From: Planococcus sp. (in: firmicutes) | GTDB taxonomy: Bacteria > Bacillota > Bacilli > Bacillales_A > Planococcaceae | Assembly (NCBI GenBank): GCA_030147225.1 | Contig: JASLAI010000104.1 | Span: 1 to 6,506 of the forward strand | Length of the DNA stretch: 6,506 nucleotides | Reading direction: 5' to 3' | Notes under the pieces: model-generated | Database searches by the model: none | What the model saw: only the letters and a program-made list of their open reading frames with translations | What the model was told of the DNA's origin: nothing | Translations under genes and position numbers: made by a program | Shown here: piece by piece, positions 1 through 6,022 of the stretch | How the letters are laid out: every line of letters starts with the position of its first letter | Position numbering within the stretch: position 1 is the first letter of the stretch

Positions 1-474
1 GCGTCTGAGCAATTATTGGCGGCTTTATTAAAAAAGTTCCGGACGGGGCAAGGCCAGTATCTGGATATCGCATTGGTTGAAGTCATGGCAGAATTTCTTG
101 GCAATCATGATGTTTACTATAAAGAAGGAATCTCAGATAATGGCATTCCCGAAATTGGTGGAACTCGAGTCAGCTATTCCATTTATGAAACAAAAGATGG
201 ACGTTATATGACCTTGGGTGCACTGGAAGACAAATTTTGGCGTGTTTTCTGTGATTTTGCCCAACGGCCAGAGTGGCTGGGGTGGGGTGAACGGCCTTTA
301 GGAAGTCGAGAACACCAAAAAGTAGCGGGATTTTTCAAATCAAAAGATTGGCAGGAATGGTACCGGATATCGCTGCAGGTCGACGCTTGTTTAGCTCCTG
401 TATTAAAGGCGCATGAACGGCATGAGCACCCGTTCTTCATTGAAAAATCCGGGAGGAAAAGGAGTCGGATGTAA
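1..474 (+). CDS. CaiB/BaiF family CoA transferase (alpha-methylacyl-CoA racemase-like), C-terminal part
   Basis: The frame is open from base 1, so the start lies upstream; 157 residues are visible. Family III CoA transferases move CoA between carboxylic acids, and the racemase branch epimerises 2-methylacyl-CoAs in the cytoplasm. The visible landmarks fit the second half of this family: RTGQGQYLDIALVE near the start, then GGTRVSYSIYETKDGRYMTLGALEDKFW in the middle, and DACLAPVLKAHE towards the end. The substrate cannot be told from the sequence. The C-terminus is odd: after HPFFIEKSGR the protein stops within six residues, whereas family members usually continue for some tens of residues. One base fewer in the A run at 457-460 would instead give GVGCNMMDLPLLLSSYALRS and a stop at 521-523. 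The LPLLLSS part resembles the usual family tail, so a frameshift is possible. The family call is firm; the state of the 3' end is not. Confidence 0.85.
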   Translation, partial: ASEQLLAALLKKFRTGQGQYLDIALVEVMAEFLGNHDVYYKEGISDNGIPEIGGTRVSYSIYETKDGRYMTLGALEDKFWRVFCDFAQRPEWLGWGERPLGSREHQKVAGFFKSKDWQEWYRISLQVDACLAPVLKAHERHEHPFFIEKSGRKRSRM

Positions 475-505
475 CATGATGGATTTGCCATTGTTATTAT
501 CTTCT

Positions 506-612
506 TACGCCCTAAGGTCATAAGCTCGCTTTAGCTGTGCGGTATAAAACATGCCACTTCGCCAGCGTGTCTTATGCCCGTCGGACCTACACGGCCGCTT
601 CCGCTTTTTCTT
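506..612. repeat. Palindromic intergenic element, candidate dispersed Bacillales repeat
   Basis: A nested imperfect inverted repeat lies here. The outer arms CATAAG (519-524) and CTTATG (571-576) pair. Inside them GCTG (534-537) pairs with CAGC (563-566), and GGTAT (541-545) pairs with ATGCC (551-555) around the loop AAAAC. On the minus strand the flanks read as AAAAGCGGAAGCG, then GGCATAAGAC, the hairpin, and CTTATGACC. I recall this arrangement from recurring intergenic elements in Bacillales genomes, but cannot confirm the copy number from one window. It sits between the CoA transferase stop and the trp promoter, with its edge five bases before the -35 box. It may also end upstream transcription. 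The boundaries are approximate. Confidence 0.55.
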
Positions 613-616
613 TTAC

Positions 617-645
617 TTGACAGAATAAACAAAACCTTTTAACAT
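617..645 (+). promoter_or_regulatory. Sigma-A promoter of the trp leader transcript
   Basis: A perfect -35 box, TTGACA (617-622), is followed after 17 bases by TAACAT (640-645), which matches four of six bases of the -10 consensus. Transcription would begin near base 652, giving a leader of about 365 bases before trpD. No better promoter is visible between here and the T-box; the TATAAA at 719-724 lacks a -35 partner. Confidence 0.75.
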
Positions 646-653
646 AAGGGACA

Positions 654-675
654 ACTTGTTGTACGAGAAGCAAGT
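654..675 (+). other. 5' leader hairpin
   Basis: ACTTGTT (654-660) can pair with AGCAAGT (669-675), including one G-U pair, around an eight-base loop at 661-668. It would form at the extreme 5' end of the predicted transcript. T-box leaders do not need this hairpin, but a 5' stem-loop is known to precede the TRAP site in the B. subtilis trp leader. Its role here is inference. Confidence 0.35.
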
Positions 676-683
676 CCTTTTGA

Positions 684-741
684 GAGAAGAGCCTAGAGAA
701 GACTAGAATAGAAGAGTGTATAAATCGAGGATTGAGACGAG
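684..741 (+). promoter_or_regulatory. (G/U)AG triplet array, candidate TRAP-binding site
   Basis: Triplets recur every five bases: GAG 684, GAG 689, UAG 694, AAG 699, UAG 704, UAG 709 and GAG 714, all with two-base spacers. GAG follows at 727, 734 and 739. The 734 and 739 copies fall back into the same five-base phase. TRAP, an 11-subunit tryptophan-binding RNA regulator, is known to bind about 11 (G/U)AG triplets spaced by two or three bases. The array lies in the predicted trp transcript, and its end overlaps the base of T-box stem I. A purine-rich stretch could produce some of this by chance, and no TRAP gene (mtrB) is in view. Confidence 0.4.
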
Positions 742-805
742 TAGGCAGGGAAATCCATTTAGAGAGTCAGCGGCTGGTGAAAGCTGATTGGGTGATCTGC
801 GCGAA

Positions 806-808
806 TGG
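806..808 (+). promoter_or_regulatory. T-box specifier codon UGG (Trp)
   Basis: TGG sits directly after the GAA of the specifier-loop E motif and is followed by A, the expected context for the codon that pairs with the tRNA anticodon. It reads as tryptophan, matching the operon below. Confidence 0.9.
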
Positions 809-918
809 ACTTAGGAGAGCTGGCCTGAAAGCGGAAGCGAGTAAGGAAGACGTAAGCCCTGCGTTAAAGGGAAAGGCGAAGAGCCTGTTTAAGTGAGTGC
901 AGAAATTTAGTGCATTAA

Positions 919-954
919 TGCGTGGTGGTACCGCGGTTTTAACCCGTCCCCGCA
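919..954 (+). promoter_or_regulatory. T-box antiterminator
   Basis: Helix A1 is 919-925 paired with 948-954, with one U-C mismatch (923/950). The seven-base bulge TGGTACC is at 926-932. Helix A2 is 933-936 paired with 944-947. The bulge bases UGGU (926-929) would pair with the tRNA acceptor end. Bases 948-954 also form the 5' arm of the terminator, so the two folds exclude each other. Confidence 0.85.
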
Positions 955-985
955 ATCAGATAACTATCTGGTTGCGGGGATTTTT
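948..985 (+). terminator. Intrinsic terminator of the T-box leader
   Basis: A 14-pair stem joins 948-961 to 966-979 (CCCCGCAA against TTGCGGGG at its base, one G-U pair inside) around a four-base loop. ATTTTT follows at 980-985. This is the default 'off' structure upstream of trpD. Confidence 0.93.
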
Positions 986-1016
986 GCATCCAAAAATGAG
1001 ACGAGGAGAGATTAAA

Positions 1017-2009
1017 ATGAGCAGAGCAGAGAATATGAGTGAACAAAAGATGTATGAAAAATCATTGGAAATGTTGAATGGCACAATAGATGACCAACAA
1101 GTGAAGAGTTTTTTATCGGGATTGCACGCAAAAGGTGAGACTGCAGATGAATTGGTGGGATTGGTTAAAGCGATGCGCGAAAAAGCGGTGAATTTGCCGG
1201 TAGTAGAAGGAGAGCTGGTTGATGTTTGTGGAACCGGCGGCGACCGTTCCTACAGTTTCAACATCAGCACCTTAACGGCATTTGTGCTTGCAGGATGCGG
1301 ATTAACCGTTGCTAAGCATGGCAACCGCAGTGTGTCCAGCAAAACCGGCAGTTCGGATGTTTTGGAAGCGCTCGGTATTTCAACGGAAACAGATGTGGCA
1401 ACGATACCGGCGATACTTGACCAGACTGGGATTGCGCTTTTGTTTGCACCAGCGATTCATCCTGCACTTGGGCGCATGCGCCAGATTCGCAAAGACATCG
1501 GCACGCCGACCATCTTCAACTTGGTGGGACCTTTAGCAAATCCCTTGCCAATCACGATTCAAATGACGGGTGTTTACCGCCGAGATATGCTGGAGCCGAT
1601 GGCAGATGCCTTGATCCGATTGGGCCGAAAAAAGGGAGCCTTGGTTCACGGGGCAGGCGGATTGGATGAATTATCGCTTGCCGGTACAAATGAATTGATT
1701 ATTTTTGATGAACAAGGCAAACGTGAAATGACCATCCATCCGAATGAGGTCGGTTTGGAAGTGGCGCCGATTGAAGCGATTCGTGGAGGTGAACCTGAAC
1801 GCAATGCAGAAATCTTCATGGATGTATTATCAGGGACTGACAGCCCTTATTTGGATACAGTGGCTTTAAATGCAGGAACTGTATTGTATGTCAGCGGCAA
1901 GGCCAAAACGGTGGCGGAAGGTGTACAGCAGGCAAAAGCATCAATCAAATCAGGCGAAACCGCGCGTGTCTTCGACTTGCACCGGTTGGCTACGGAGGTA
2001 TTGGTATGA
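1017..2009 (+). CDS. trpD: Anthranilate phosphoribosyltransferase TrpD
   Basis: TrpD joins anthranilate to PRPP to make N-(5'-phosphoribosyl)anthranilate, the first step after anthranilate in tryptophan synthesis, in the cytoplasm. The protein is 330 residues, close to the family norm of about 340. The PRPP-binding glycine loop DVCGTGGD is at 69-76, followed by FNIST at 81-85 and KHGNRSVSSKTGSSD at 100-114. RKDIGTPTIFNLVGPLANP is at 158-176, and the metal-binding acidic pair is in GGLDELS (D217, E218). I chose ATG 1017 because AGGAG lies at 1004-1008, eight bases upstream. The frame stays open back to 897, but that part is the T-box and terminator. A second ATG at residue 7 is possible but has no better site. 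This is the first gene after the leader, with no trpE before it, and its stop overlaps the trpC start by four bases. Confidence 0.96.
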   Translation: MSRAENMSEQKMYEKSLEMLNGTIDDQQVKSFLSGLHAKGETADELVGLVKAMREKAVNLPVVEGELVDVCGTGGDRSYSFNISTLTAFVLAGCGLTVAKHGNRSVSSKTGSSDVLEALGISTETDVATIPAILDQTGIALLFAPAIHPALGRMRQIRKDIGTPTIFNLVGPLANPLPITIQMTGVYRRDMLEPMADALIRLGRKKGALVHGAGGLDELSLAGTNELIIFDEQGKREMTIHPNEVGLEVAPIEAIRGGEPERNAEIFMDVLSGTDSPYLDTVALNAGTVLYVSGKAKTVAEGVQQAKASIKSGETARVFDLHRLATEVLV

Positions 2010-2779
2010 CGATCTTGGATAAAATCATCGCGACTAAACAGCAGGAAATAAAAACATATTCAAAGACTGAGCCAGAAAATATCAGTTTTCCGGAGAAATC
2101 GAAACTGCTGAAGCGCCTTCAGGAAAAAAATGGCGTCATATCGGAAATCAAACGTGCTTCGCCGTCGAAAGGCGATATTCAGATAGAGGTAGATATTGTA
2201 GCACAAGCTAAAAAATACGAAGAGGCGGGAGCGGCTGCAATTTCGGTGCTGACGGATGAAACTTATTTTAAAGGGTCTATCAAAGACTTGAAAGAAGTGG
2301 CGCAAGCTGTTTCTATCCCGGTTCTGTGCAAGGATTTTATGATCAGTGAGATTCAGATTGACCGGGCTCAAAATGCAGGAGGAACGATTGTCCTGCTGAT
2401 TGTCGCAGCATTGGAAAAGCAGCAGCTGCAAAGCCTTTATCAATATGCGATTTCTAAAGGGCTTGAAGTTTTGGTGGAAGTTCACGATGAAGAGGAATTG
2501 CGGGAAGCGCTGGAGCTGGATGCCAAATTGATCGGCGTCAACAACCGCAACTTGAAGACCTTTGAGGTATCGATTGAACGGACTGCGCAATTGGCTGAAA
2601 AGTTTCCTTTCGATGGTGAACGGGTACTCATCAGCGAAAGTGGAATGCACACAAAAGAAGATGCGAAATTCGCTTATGCGAGTGGAGCTTCTGGAATTTT
2701 GGTGGGCGAAGCACTGATGCGCTCTGAAGATCCAGGCAGTTGGATTCGACAGGCAACCAGTGAGGAGGCGATAAAATGA
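2006..2779 (+). CDS. trpC: Indole-3-glycerol phosphate synthase TrpC
   Basis: TrpC closes the ring of carboxyphenylamino-deoxyribulose phosphate, releasing CO2 and water, to give indole-3-glycerol phosphate. It is a 257-residue TIM barrel of normal length. Motifs appear in order: [13 protein letters not shown] (46-58, with E47 and K49), [12 protein letters not shown] (80-91), PVLCKDF with the likely general-acid lysine K109, LVEVH with the likely general-base E158, GVNNRNL with N180 (177-183), and ISESGM with E211 and S212. [10 protein letters not shown] (231-240) forms the last phosphate-binding part. Residue roles are carried over from the well-studied archaeal enzyme. The start is set by GGAGG at 1994-1998 and by the four-base ATGA overlap with trpD. 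TrpC is a separate chain here, not joined to TrpF as in E. coli. Confidence 0.97.
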   Translation: MTILDKIIATKQQEIKTYSKTEPENISFPEKSKLLKRLQEKNGVISEIKRASPSKGDIQIEVDIVAQAKKYEEAGAAAISVLTDETYFKGSIKDLKEVAQAVSIPVLCKDFMISEIQIDRAQNAGGTIVLLIVAALEKQQLQSLYQYAISKGLEVLVEVHDEEELREALELDAKLIGVNNRNLKTFEVSIERTAQLAEKFPFDGERVLISESGMHTKEDAKFAYASGASGILVGEALMRSEDPGSWIRQATSEEAIK

Positions 2780-4572
2780 CCAAAGTAAAAATCTGTGGAT
2801 TGAAGGAAGAACAGCATGTCAAAGCAGCAAAACGTGCAGATGCCATTGGTTTTGTGTTTGCTCCAAGCAAACGTCAAGTGACAATCGGACAAGCGGCTGA
2901 GTTGGCCAAGCATATACCGGTAGACACAGATAAAATCGGGGTTTTTGTTAATGCGTCTCTAAAAGAAATTGAAGATGCGATTGCAGGTGTTCCGTTAACG
3001 ATGGTGCAGCTTCACGGAGATGAACCCGATGACCTGATTCAGGCGATCCGTGTGCCGGTAATCCAGGCTTTCTCAATTCGTACAGAAGAAGATGTTGAAA
3101 AATTAAAGAACTCCAAAGCTGATTACGTATTAGTGGATGCTCCAGGCACCGACTACCGGGGAGGCAGCGGCAATGTGTTCGATTGGTCCTTATTGCGCGG
3201 CGCCGAGATTGATTTATCACGGCTGATTGTAGCCGGTGGTTTGAATCCTGGAAATGTCCATGCAGCAATCGGACAAACCACTCCTTACATGGTGGATGTT
3301 TCAAGCGGAGTCGAGACAGATGGCCGCAAAGATTCAGCAAAGATACAGGAATTCATTAAACAGGTAAAGGATGATTCGATGGAACAAACAATAGAAAAAA
3401 CAGGTTTTTTTGGTAAATACGGGGGACAATTTGTGCCAGAAACCTTAATGAAAGCAGTTAAGGAATTGGAAGATGCCTATGAAGAGGTAAAAGAGGATCC
3501 TGAATTCCAAAGAGAGTATCATCATTACCTATCTGAATACGTCGGGCGTGAACAGCCGCTGACATATGCTCAGCGTATGACAGAAGCACTCGGTGGACCG
3601 AAGATTTATTTGAAACGGGAAGACTTGAACCATACGGGTGCCCATAAAGTGAATAATGCTATCGGCCAGGCTCTGCTTGCTATGCGCATGGGCAAACGTA
3701 AAATTGTAGCGGAAACCGGCGCGGGCCAGCATGGTGTGGCGACAGCTACGATTTGTGCGCTTTTTGATTTGGAATGTGTCATTTTCATGGGCGAAGAAGA
3801 CATTAAGCGTCAACAACTGAATGTTTTTCGTATGAAGCTGTTGGGCGCACGTGTTGAGAGTGTCACCAAAGGCAGTGCGACTTTAAAGGATGCTGTCAAT
3901 GAAGCCTTGCGTTACTGGGTAGCCAATGTAGAAGATACGCATTACCTCATTGGTTCGGCTCTTGGTCCGCATCCGTTCCCGACAATGGTCCGCGACTTCC
4001 AAAGTGTCATCGGCAATGAGACCAAGCGTCAGATTCTCGATAAAGAAGGACGTCTTCCAGATGCTATTTTGGCATGTGTCGGCGGTGGCAGCAACGCTAT
4101 CGGCATGTTCTATCCATTCATTCAAGATAAAGAGGTTCAGTTGATAGGCGTTGAAGCTGCCGGCGATGGGGTCGATACCGACCGGCATGCTGCAACTTTA
4201 ACCAAAGGCACAGAAGGGGTTCTCCATGGCGCGCTCATGAAGTTATTGCAGGACGACTCAGGCCAGGTACAGGAAGCTCATTCGATTTCTGCCGGACTTG
4301 ACTATCCGGGAATTGGTCCTGAACACGCTCATTTAGCAGACATTGGCCGCGTTGAATACCGTTCCATCACAGATGACGAAGCGTTGGCAGCAGTCATTAG
4401 CATGTCCCGCCTAGAAGGAATCATCCCTGCTCTCGAAACGGCGCATGCCATTGCGGAAGCTGAAAAGCAGGCCAAAACGATGACTGCCGATCAGATTTTG
4501 GTCATTTGCGTATCAGGGCGCGGCGATAAAGATATGGCGACATATGCAGAGAAATTGGAGGGACTGTCATGA
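2776..4572 (+). CDS. trpF-trpB: TrpF-TrpB fusion: phosphoribosylanthranilate isomerase / tryptophan synthase beta
   Basis: One uninterrupted frame of 598 residues encodes two enzymes. Residues 1-201 are TrpF, which isomerises phosphoribosylanthranilate. They carry KICGLK with catalytic C7, VQLHGDE (77-83), VLVDAPG with the likely general acid D121, [10 protein letters not shown] (128-137), AGGLNPGNV (153-161) and DVSSGVE (174-180). From residue 202 (ATG 3379) the chain is a complete 397-residue TrpB, which condenses indole with serine using PLP. No linker separates them: TrpF's last helix ends KQVKDDS and TrpB begins [10 protein letters not shown]. Start ATG 2776 has AGGAGG at 2763-2768 and an ATGA overlap with trpC. 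Both halves look intact. TrpF-TrpB fusions are known in some bacteria, I believe, but separate genes are usual in Bacillales. A one-base sequencing or assembly error, or separate translation of TrpB, are the alternatives. Confidence 0.9.
   Translation: MTKVKICGLKEEQHVKAAKRADAIGFVFAPSKRQVTIGQAAELAKHIPVDTDKIGVFVNASLKEIEDAIAGVPLTMVQLHGDEPDDLIQAIRVPVIQAFSIRTEEDVEKLKNSKADYVLVDAPGTDYRGGSGNVFDWSLLRGAEIDLSRLIVAGGLNPGNVHAAIGQTTPYMVDVSSGVETDGRKDSAKIQEFIKQVKDDSMEQTIEKTGFFGKYGGQFVPETLMKAVKELEDAYEEVKEDPEFQREYHHYLSEYVGREQPLTYAQRMTEALGGPKIYLKREDLNHTGAHKVNNAIGQALLAMRMGKRKIVAETGAGQHGVATATICALFDLECVIFMGEEDIKRQQLNVFRMKLLGARVESVTKGSATLKDAVNEALRYWVANVEDTHYLIGSALGPHPFPTMVRDFQSVIGNETKRQILDKEGRLPDAILACVGGGSNAIGMFYPFIQDKEVQLIGVEAAGDGVDTDRHAATLTKGTEGVLHGALMKLLQDDSGQVQEAHSISAGLDYPGIGPEHAHLADIGRVEYRSITDDEALAAVISMSRLEGIIPALETAHAIAEAEKQAKTMTADQILVICVSGRGDKDMATYAEKLEGLS
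3366..3381 (+). promoter_or_regulatory. Internal ribosome binding site and ATG for separate TrpB
   Basis: AAAGGA at 3366-3371 stands seven bases before ATG 3379, which is where TrpB normally starts. The match to the anti-SD is moderate, weaker than the GGAGG or AGGAGG sites of the other trp genes. Free TrpB could therefore be made alongside the fused chain. Confidence 0.5.
3379..4572 (+). other. trpB: TrpB part of the fused frame (tryptophan synthase beta)
   Basis: This segment matches full-length bacterial TrpB (397 residues; about 400 in B. subtilis). In TrpB numbering, [13 protein letters not shown] is at 12-24. [12 protein letters not shown] carries the PLP-binding lysine K90, and [10 protein letters not shown] has the catalytic glutamate E112. 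The PLP-phosphate loop GGGSN is at 235-239. [11 protein letters not shown] (306-316) includes D308, which contacts the alpha subunit and closes the site, and CVSGRGDKD (377-385) has S379, which faces the pyridine nitrogen. TrpB normally forms an alpha2-beta2 complex with TrpA, which passes indole through a tunnel. Here the N-terminus may carry TrpF, which would have to be accommodated in that complex. The stop overlaps the trpA start. Confidence 0.9.
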
Positions 4573-5339
4573 ATCGACTGGAGCAGCTGAAAAATTCAGG
4601 AAAAAAAGCGTTTGTTGCTTACATTATGGCGGGAGACGGCGGTCTTGACCGCTTGAAGGAACAAGTGCAATATTTGCAAAAGGCAGGGGTGACGGCCATT
4701 GAAATCGGCATTCCCTTTTCAGACCCTGTAGCGGATGGTCCGACGATTGAGGCGGCGGGCAACCGCGCCTTGAAGCAAGGGGTTACACTTCAGAAAGTAC
4801 TGGAAGAAATGAAAAGCTGGACATTCCAGGTTGAAATTCCTTTGCTGGTCATGACTTATTTGAATCCGGTACTGAAATTCGGAGTAGAACGGTTTGCGGC
4901 TGAATGCAGCAATGCGGGAGTTTCAGGTGTCATCATTCCGGATCTTCCTCACGAGCATAAACAGCTCGTGCAGCCTTACACCGACAAGGAAAACATCAAA
5001 CTGATTCAATTGGTGACTTTGACGACAACCGATGCACGGCTGGAAGCTATTCTGCGTGAAGCGGAAGGCTTTGTTTATGCAGTAACGGTTAAAGGCATTA
5101 CCGGTTCGCGCGACGAAATGTCAGAAGACGTCAAAGCTTTCATGCGCAAGGTCCGAGAAAAAAGTCCGGTTCCGGTCTACGCAGGATTCGGGATTTCAAA
5201 GAGCAGCCACGTGGATATGCTGCGCGATGATGTCGATGGTTTCATTGTCGGAAGCGCGATTGTTGAGGCATTCAATGCCGATAAAATTCAGGAAATTGAA
5301 CCGCTTATTCATGCAGTAACCAATGCCTATTCGGTATAA
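4569..5339 (+). CDS. trpA: Tryptophan synthase alpha chain TrpA
   Basis: TrpA cleaves indole-3-glycerol phosphate to indole and glyceraldehyde-3-phosphate and feeds indole to TrpB. It has 256 residues, a normal length for this TIM barrel. [16 protein letters not shown] (45-60) holds the two catalytic acids, E45 and D56, equivalent to E49 and D60 of the Salmonella enzyme. [11 protein letters not shown] (95-105), [11 protein letters not shown] (120-130), [12 protein letters not shown] (170-181), VYAGFGIS (203-210) and GFIVGSAIV (224-232) follow in the usual order, the last three forming the phosphate-binding side. GGAGG at 4557-4561 lies seven bases before the ATG, which overlaps the preceding stop by four bases, so translation is probably coupled to TrpB. 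No terminator follows the stop. Confidence 0.97.
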   Translation: MNRLEQLKNSGKKAFVAYIMAGDGGLDRLKEQVQYLQKAGVTAIEIGIPFSDPVADGPTIEAAGNRALKQGVTLQKVLEEMKSWTFQVEIPLLVMTYLNPVLKFGVERFAAECSNAGVSGVIIPDLPHEHKQLVQPYTDKENIKLIQLVTLTTTDARLEAILREAEGFVYAVTVKGITGSRDEMSEDVKAFMRKVREKSPVPVYAGFGISKSSHVDMLRDDVDGFIVGSAIVEAFNADKIQEIEPLIHAVTNAYSV

Positions 5340-5346
5340 TGCCGAT

Positions 5347-5352
5347 AGGAGG
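5347..5352 (+). promoter_or_regulatory. Ribosome binding site deciding the glycosylase start
   Basis: AGGAGG lies seven bases before ATG 5360. An earlier in-frame ATG at 5339 overlaps the trpA stop but has no Shine-Dalgarno site, and its seven extra residues (MPIGGDF) merely translate the RBS region. Confidence 0.85.
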
Positions 5353-5359
5353 GGATTTT

Positions 5360-5950
5360 ATGTTTACACCAGTCACTGATGATTTTTTCAATGCACCGAC
5401 ATTGGATCTTTCCCGCAAATTGCTTGGCCAGATTCTGGTTCATGAATTGCCGGAAGGAATCGTTGCGGGGCGCATTGTAGAGACCGAAGCCTATATGGGT
5501 GCGGAAGACCGTGCAGCCCATAGCTTTGGAAACCGCCGAACTAAACGAACAGAAATCATGTTCGGAAAACCCGGACTTGTTTATACGTATCAAATGCACA
5601 CCCATACCTTGATCAATGTCGTCAGCGGACCAGAAGAAACCCCGCGGGCGATTTTGATTCGTGCAGTCGAACCGGTGGAAGGCATAGACCTGATGGCAGA
5701 ATTGCGCGGCAAACATATGCCGATCAAGCAGTGGACCAGTGGACCCGGAAAACTGACCAAAGCAATGGGCATCACAATGGCTCATTACGGACACCACTTT
5801 TCTGAAAAGCCGCTTTATATCGCTCAGGGAGATCCTGTACATGCAGTATCGGTCGGACCGCGTGTCGGAATTGGCAATTCACTTGAAGCCGTTCACTATC
5901 CGTACCGGTTTTGGGAATCGGAAAATCCATTTGTCTCGAAATTCCGCTAG
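5360..5950 (+). CDS. yxlJ: 3-methyladenine (alkyladenine) DNA glycosylase, AAG/YxlJ type
   Basis: This base-excision repair enzyme cuts the N-glycosidic bond of 3-methyladenine and other damaged purines in DNA. The protein has 196 residues. RIVETEAYMGAEDRAAHS (38-55) matches the active site of human AAG, giving E43 as the catalytic water-activating acid, Y45 as a base-stacking residue and H54. RRTKRTEIMF (59-68), YTYQMHTHTLINVV (75-88), RAVEPVEG (101-108), SGPGKLTKAMGI (127-138) and HYPYRFWESENPFVSK (179-194) complete the fold. The MHTHTL segment replaces the IYGM-type segment of most AAG proteins and matches, from memory, B. subtilis YxlJ. The gene starts 20 bases after trpA with no terminator or promoter between, so it is probably co-transcribed with trp. 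No terminator is seen after it either. A functional link to tryptophan synthesis is not apparent. Confidence 0.93.
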   Translation: MFTPVTDDFFNAPTLDLSRKLLGQILVHELPEGIVAGRIVETEAYMGAEDRAAHSFGNRRTKRTEIMFGKPGLVYTYQMHTHTLINVVSGPEETPRAILIRAVEPVEGIDLMAELRGKHMPIKQWTSGPGKLTKAMGITMAHYGHHFSEKPLYIAQGDPVHAVSVGPRVGIGNSLEAVHYPYRFWESENPFVSKFR

Positions 5951-5951
5951 T

Positions 5952-6005
5952 TCTGTGTTTAATTTTATGCTCTCGTGGAATACTGAAAGAGAATGATTAA
6001 ACAGA
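5952..6005. repeat. Interrupted inverted repeat between the glycosylase and stress genes
   Basis: TCTG (5952-5955) plus TTTAAT (5958-5963), with two bases bulged, can pair with ATTAAACAGA (5996-6005) around a 32-base interior; TCTC/GAGA (5971-5974/5989-5992) can pair inside it. It has no T tract, so it is not an ordinary terminator. Its left arm contains the sigma-B-like -35 box and its right arm ends at the Shine-Dalgarno site of the next gene. It could be chance in A/T-rich DNA. Confidence 0.35.
5957..5981 (+). promoter_or_regulatory. Sigma-B-like promoter
   Basis: GTTTAA (5957-5962) is the full sigma-B -35 consensus. After 13 bases, TGGAAT (5976-5981) matches five of six positions of the -10 consensus GGGWAW. 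Transcription would start near 5988-5989, about 30 bases before the GTG. The gene downstream resembles GSP18, a known general stress (sigma-B) protein of B. subtilis, which supports the call. No sigma-A promoter is evident in the gap. Confidence 0.65.
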
Positions 6006-6022
6006 AGGAGTGGGAAATAGTG
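6005..6022 (+). promoter_or_regulatory. Ribosome binding site and GTG start of the GSP18-like gene
   Basis: AAGGAG at 6005-6010 is nine bases before GTG 6020. No ATG lies near enough: the first in-frame ATG is residue 11, inside the conserved LITDMFED segment, so GTG is the start. Confidence 0.85.

Larger units (their letters stand above)
731..986 (+). promoter_or_regulatory. T-box riboswitch, tRNA-Trp responsive
   Basis: This is a transcriptional T-box leader that lets the operon be read when uncharged tRNA-Trp binds. The stem I base pairs 732-736 with 810-814. The specifier loop carries AGTA (740-743) opposite GAA (803-805), followed by the specifier codon TGG at 806-808, then a purine. 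Above it GCAG (745-748) pairs with CTGC (797-800) and ATCC (753-756) with GGGT (790-793). AGAGAG is at 761-766, and the distal hairpin 767-771/783-787 holds GGTG. Stem III is AGGC/GCCT at 874-877/883-886, and CCCT/AGGG (857-860/868-871) fits the stem II region. The T-box core is GTGGTGGTACCGCGG at 922-936. The UGG specifier and the trp genes downstream agree. Only one T-box unit is present. Confidence 0.95.

Noticed and set aside
204..521. 105-codon minus-strand frame opposite the CoA transferase end
   Set aside because: It shadows a recognised gene and runs into the palindromic element; no motif is seen.
719..724. TATAAA as a second -10 box close to the T-box
   Set aside because: No -35-like sequence lies 16-18 bases upstream; the TTGACA promoter at 617 is far better.
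815..947. A second, tandem T-box unit
   Set aside because: There is only one T-box core, one specifier loop and one terminator; the bases between fit stems II and III of the single unit.
897..1016. Upstream in-frame extension of trpD to base 897
   Set aside because: It reads through the T-box core and terminator; ATG 1017 has a good Shine-Dalgarno and gives the normal length.
2060..2650. 196-codon open frame on the minus strand across trpC
   Set aside because: It lies wholly opposite a clear TrpC, has no recognisable motifs, and is a shadow of the coding bias.
5327..5842. 171-codon open frame on the minus strand across the glycosylase gene
   Set aside because: It is opposite a confident AAG-family gene and has no recognisable motif.
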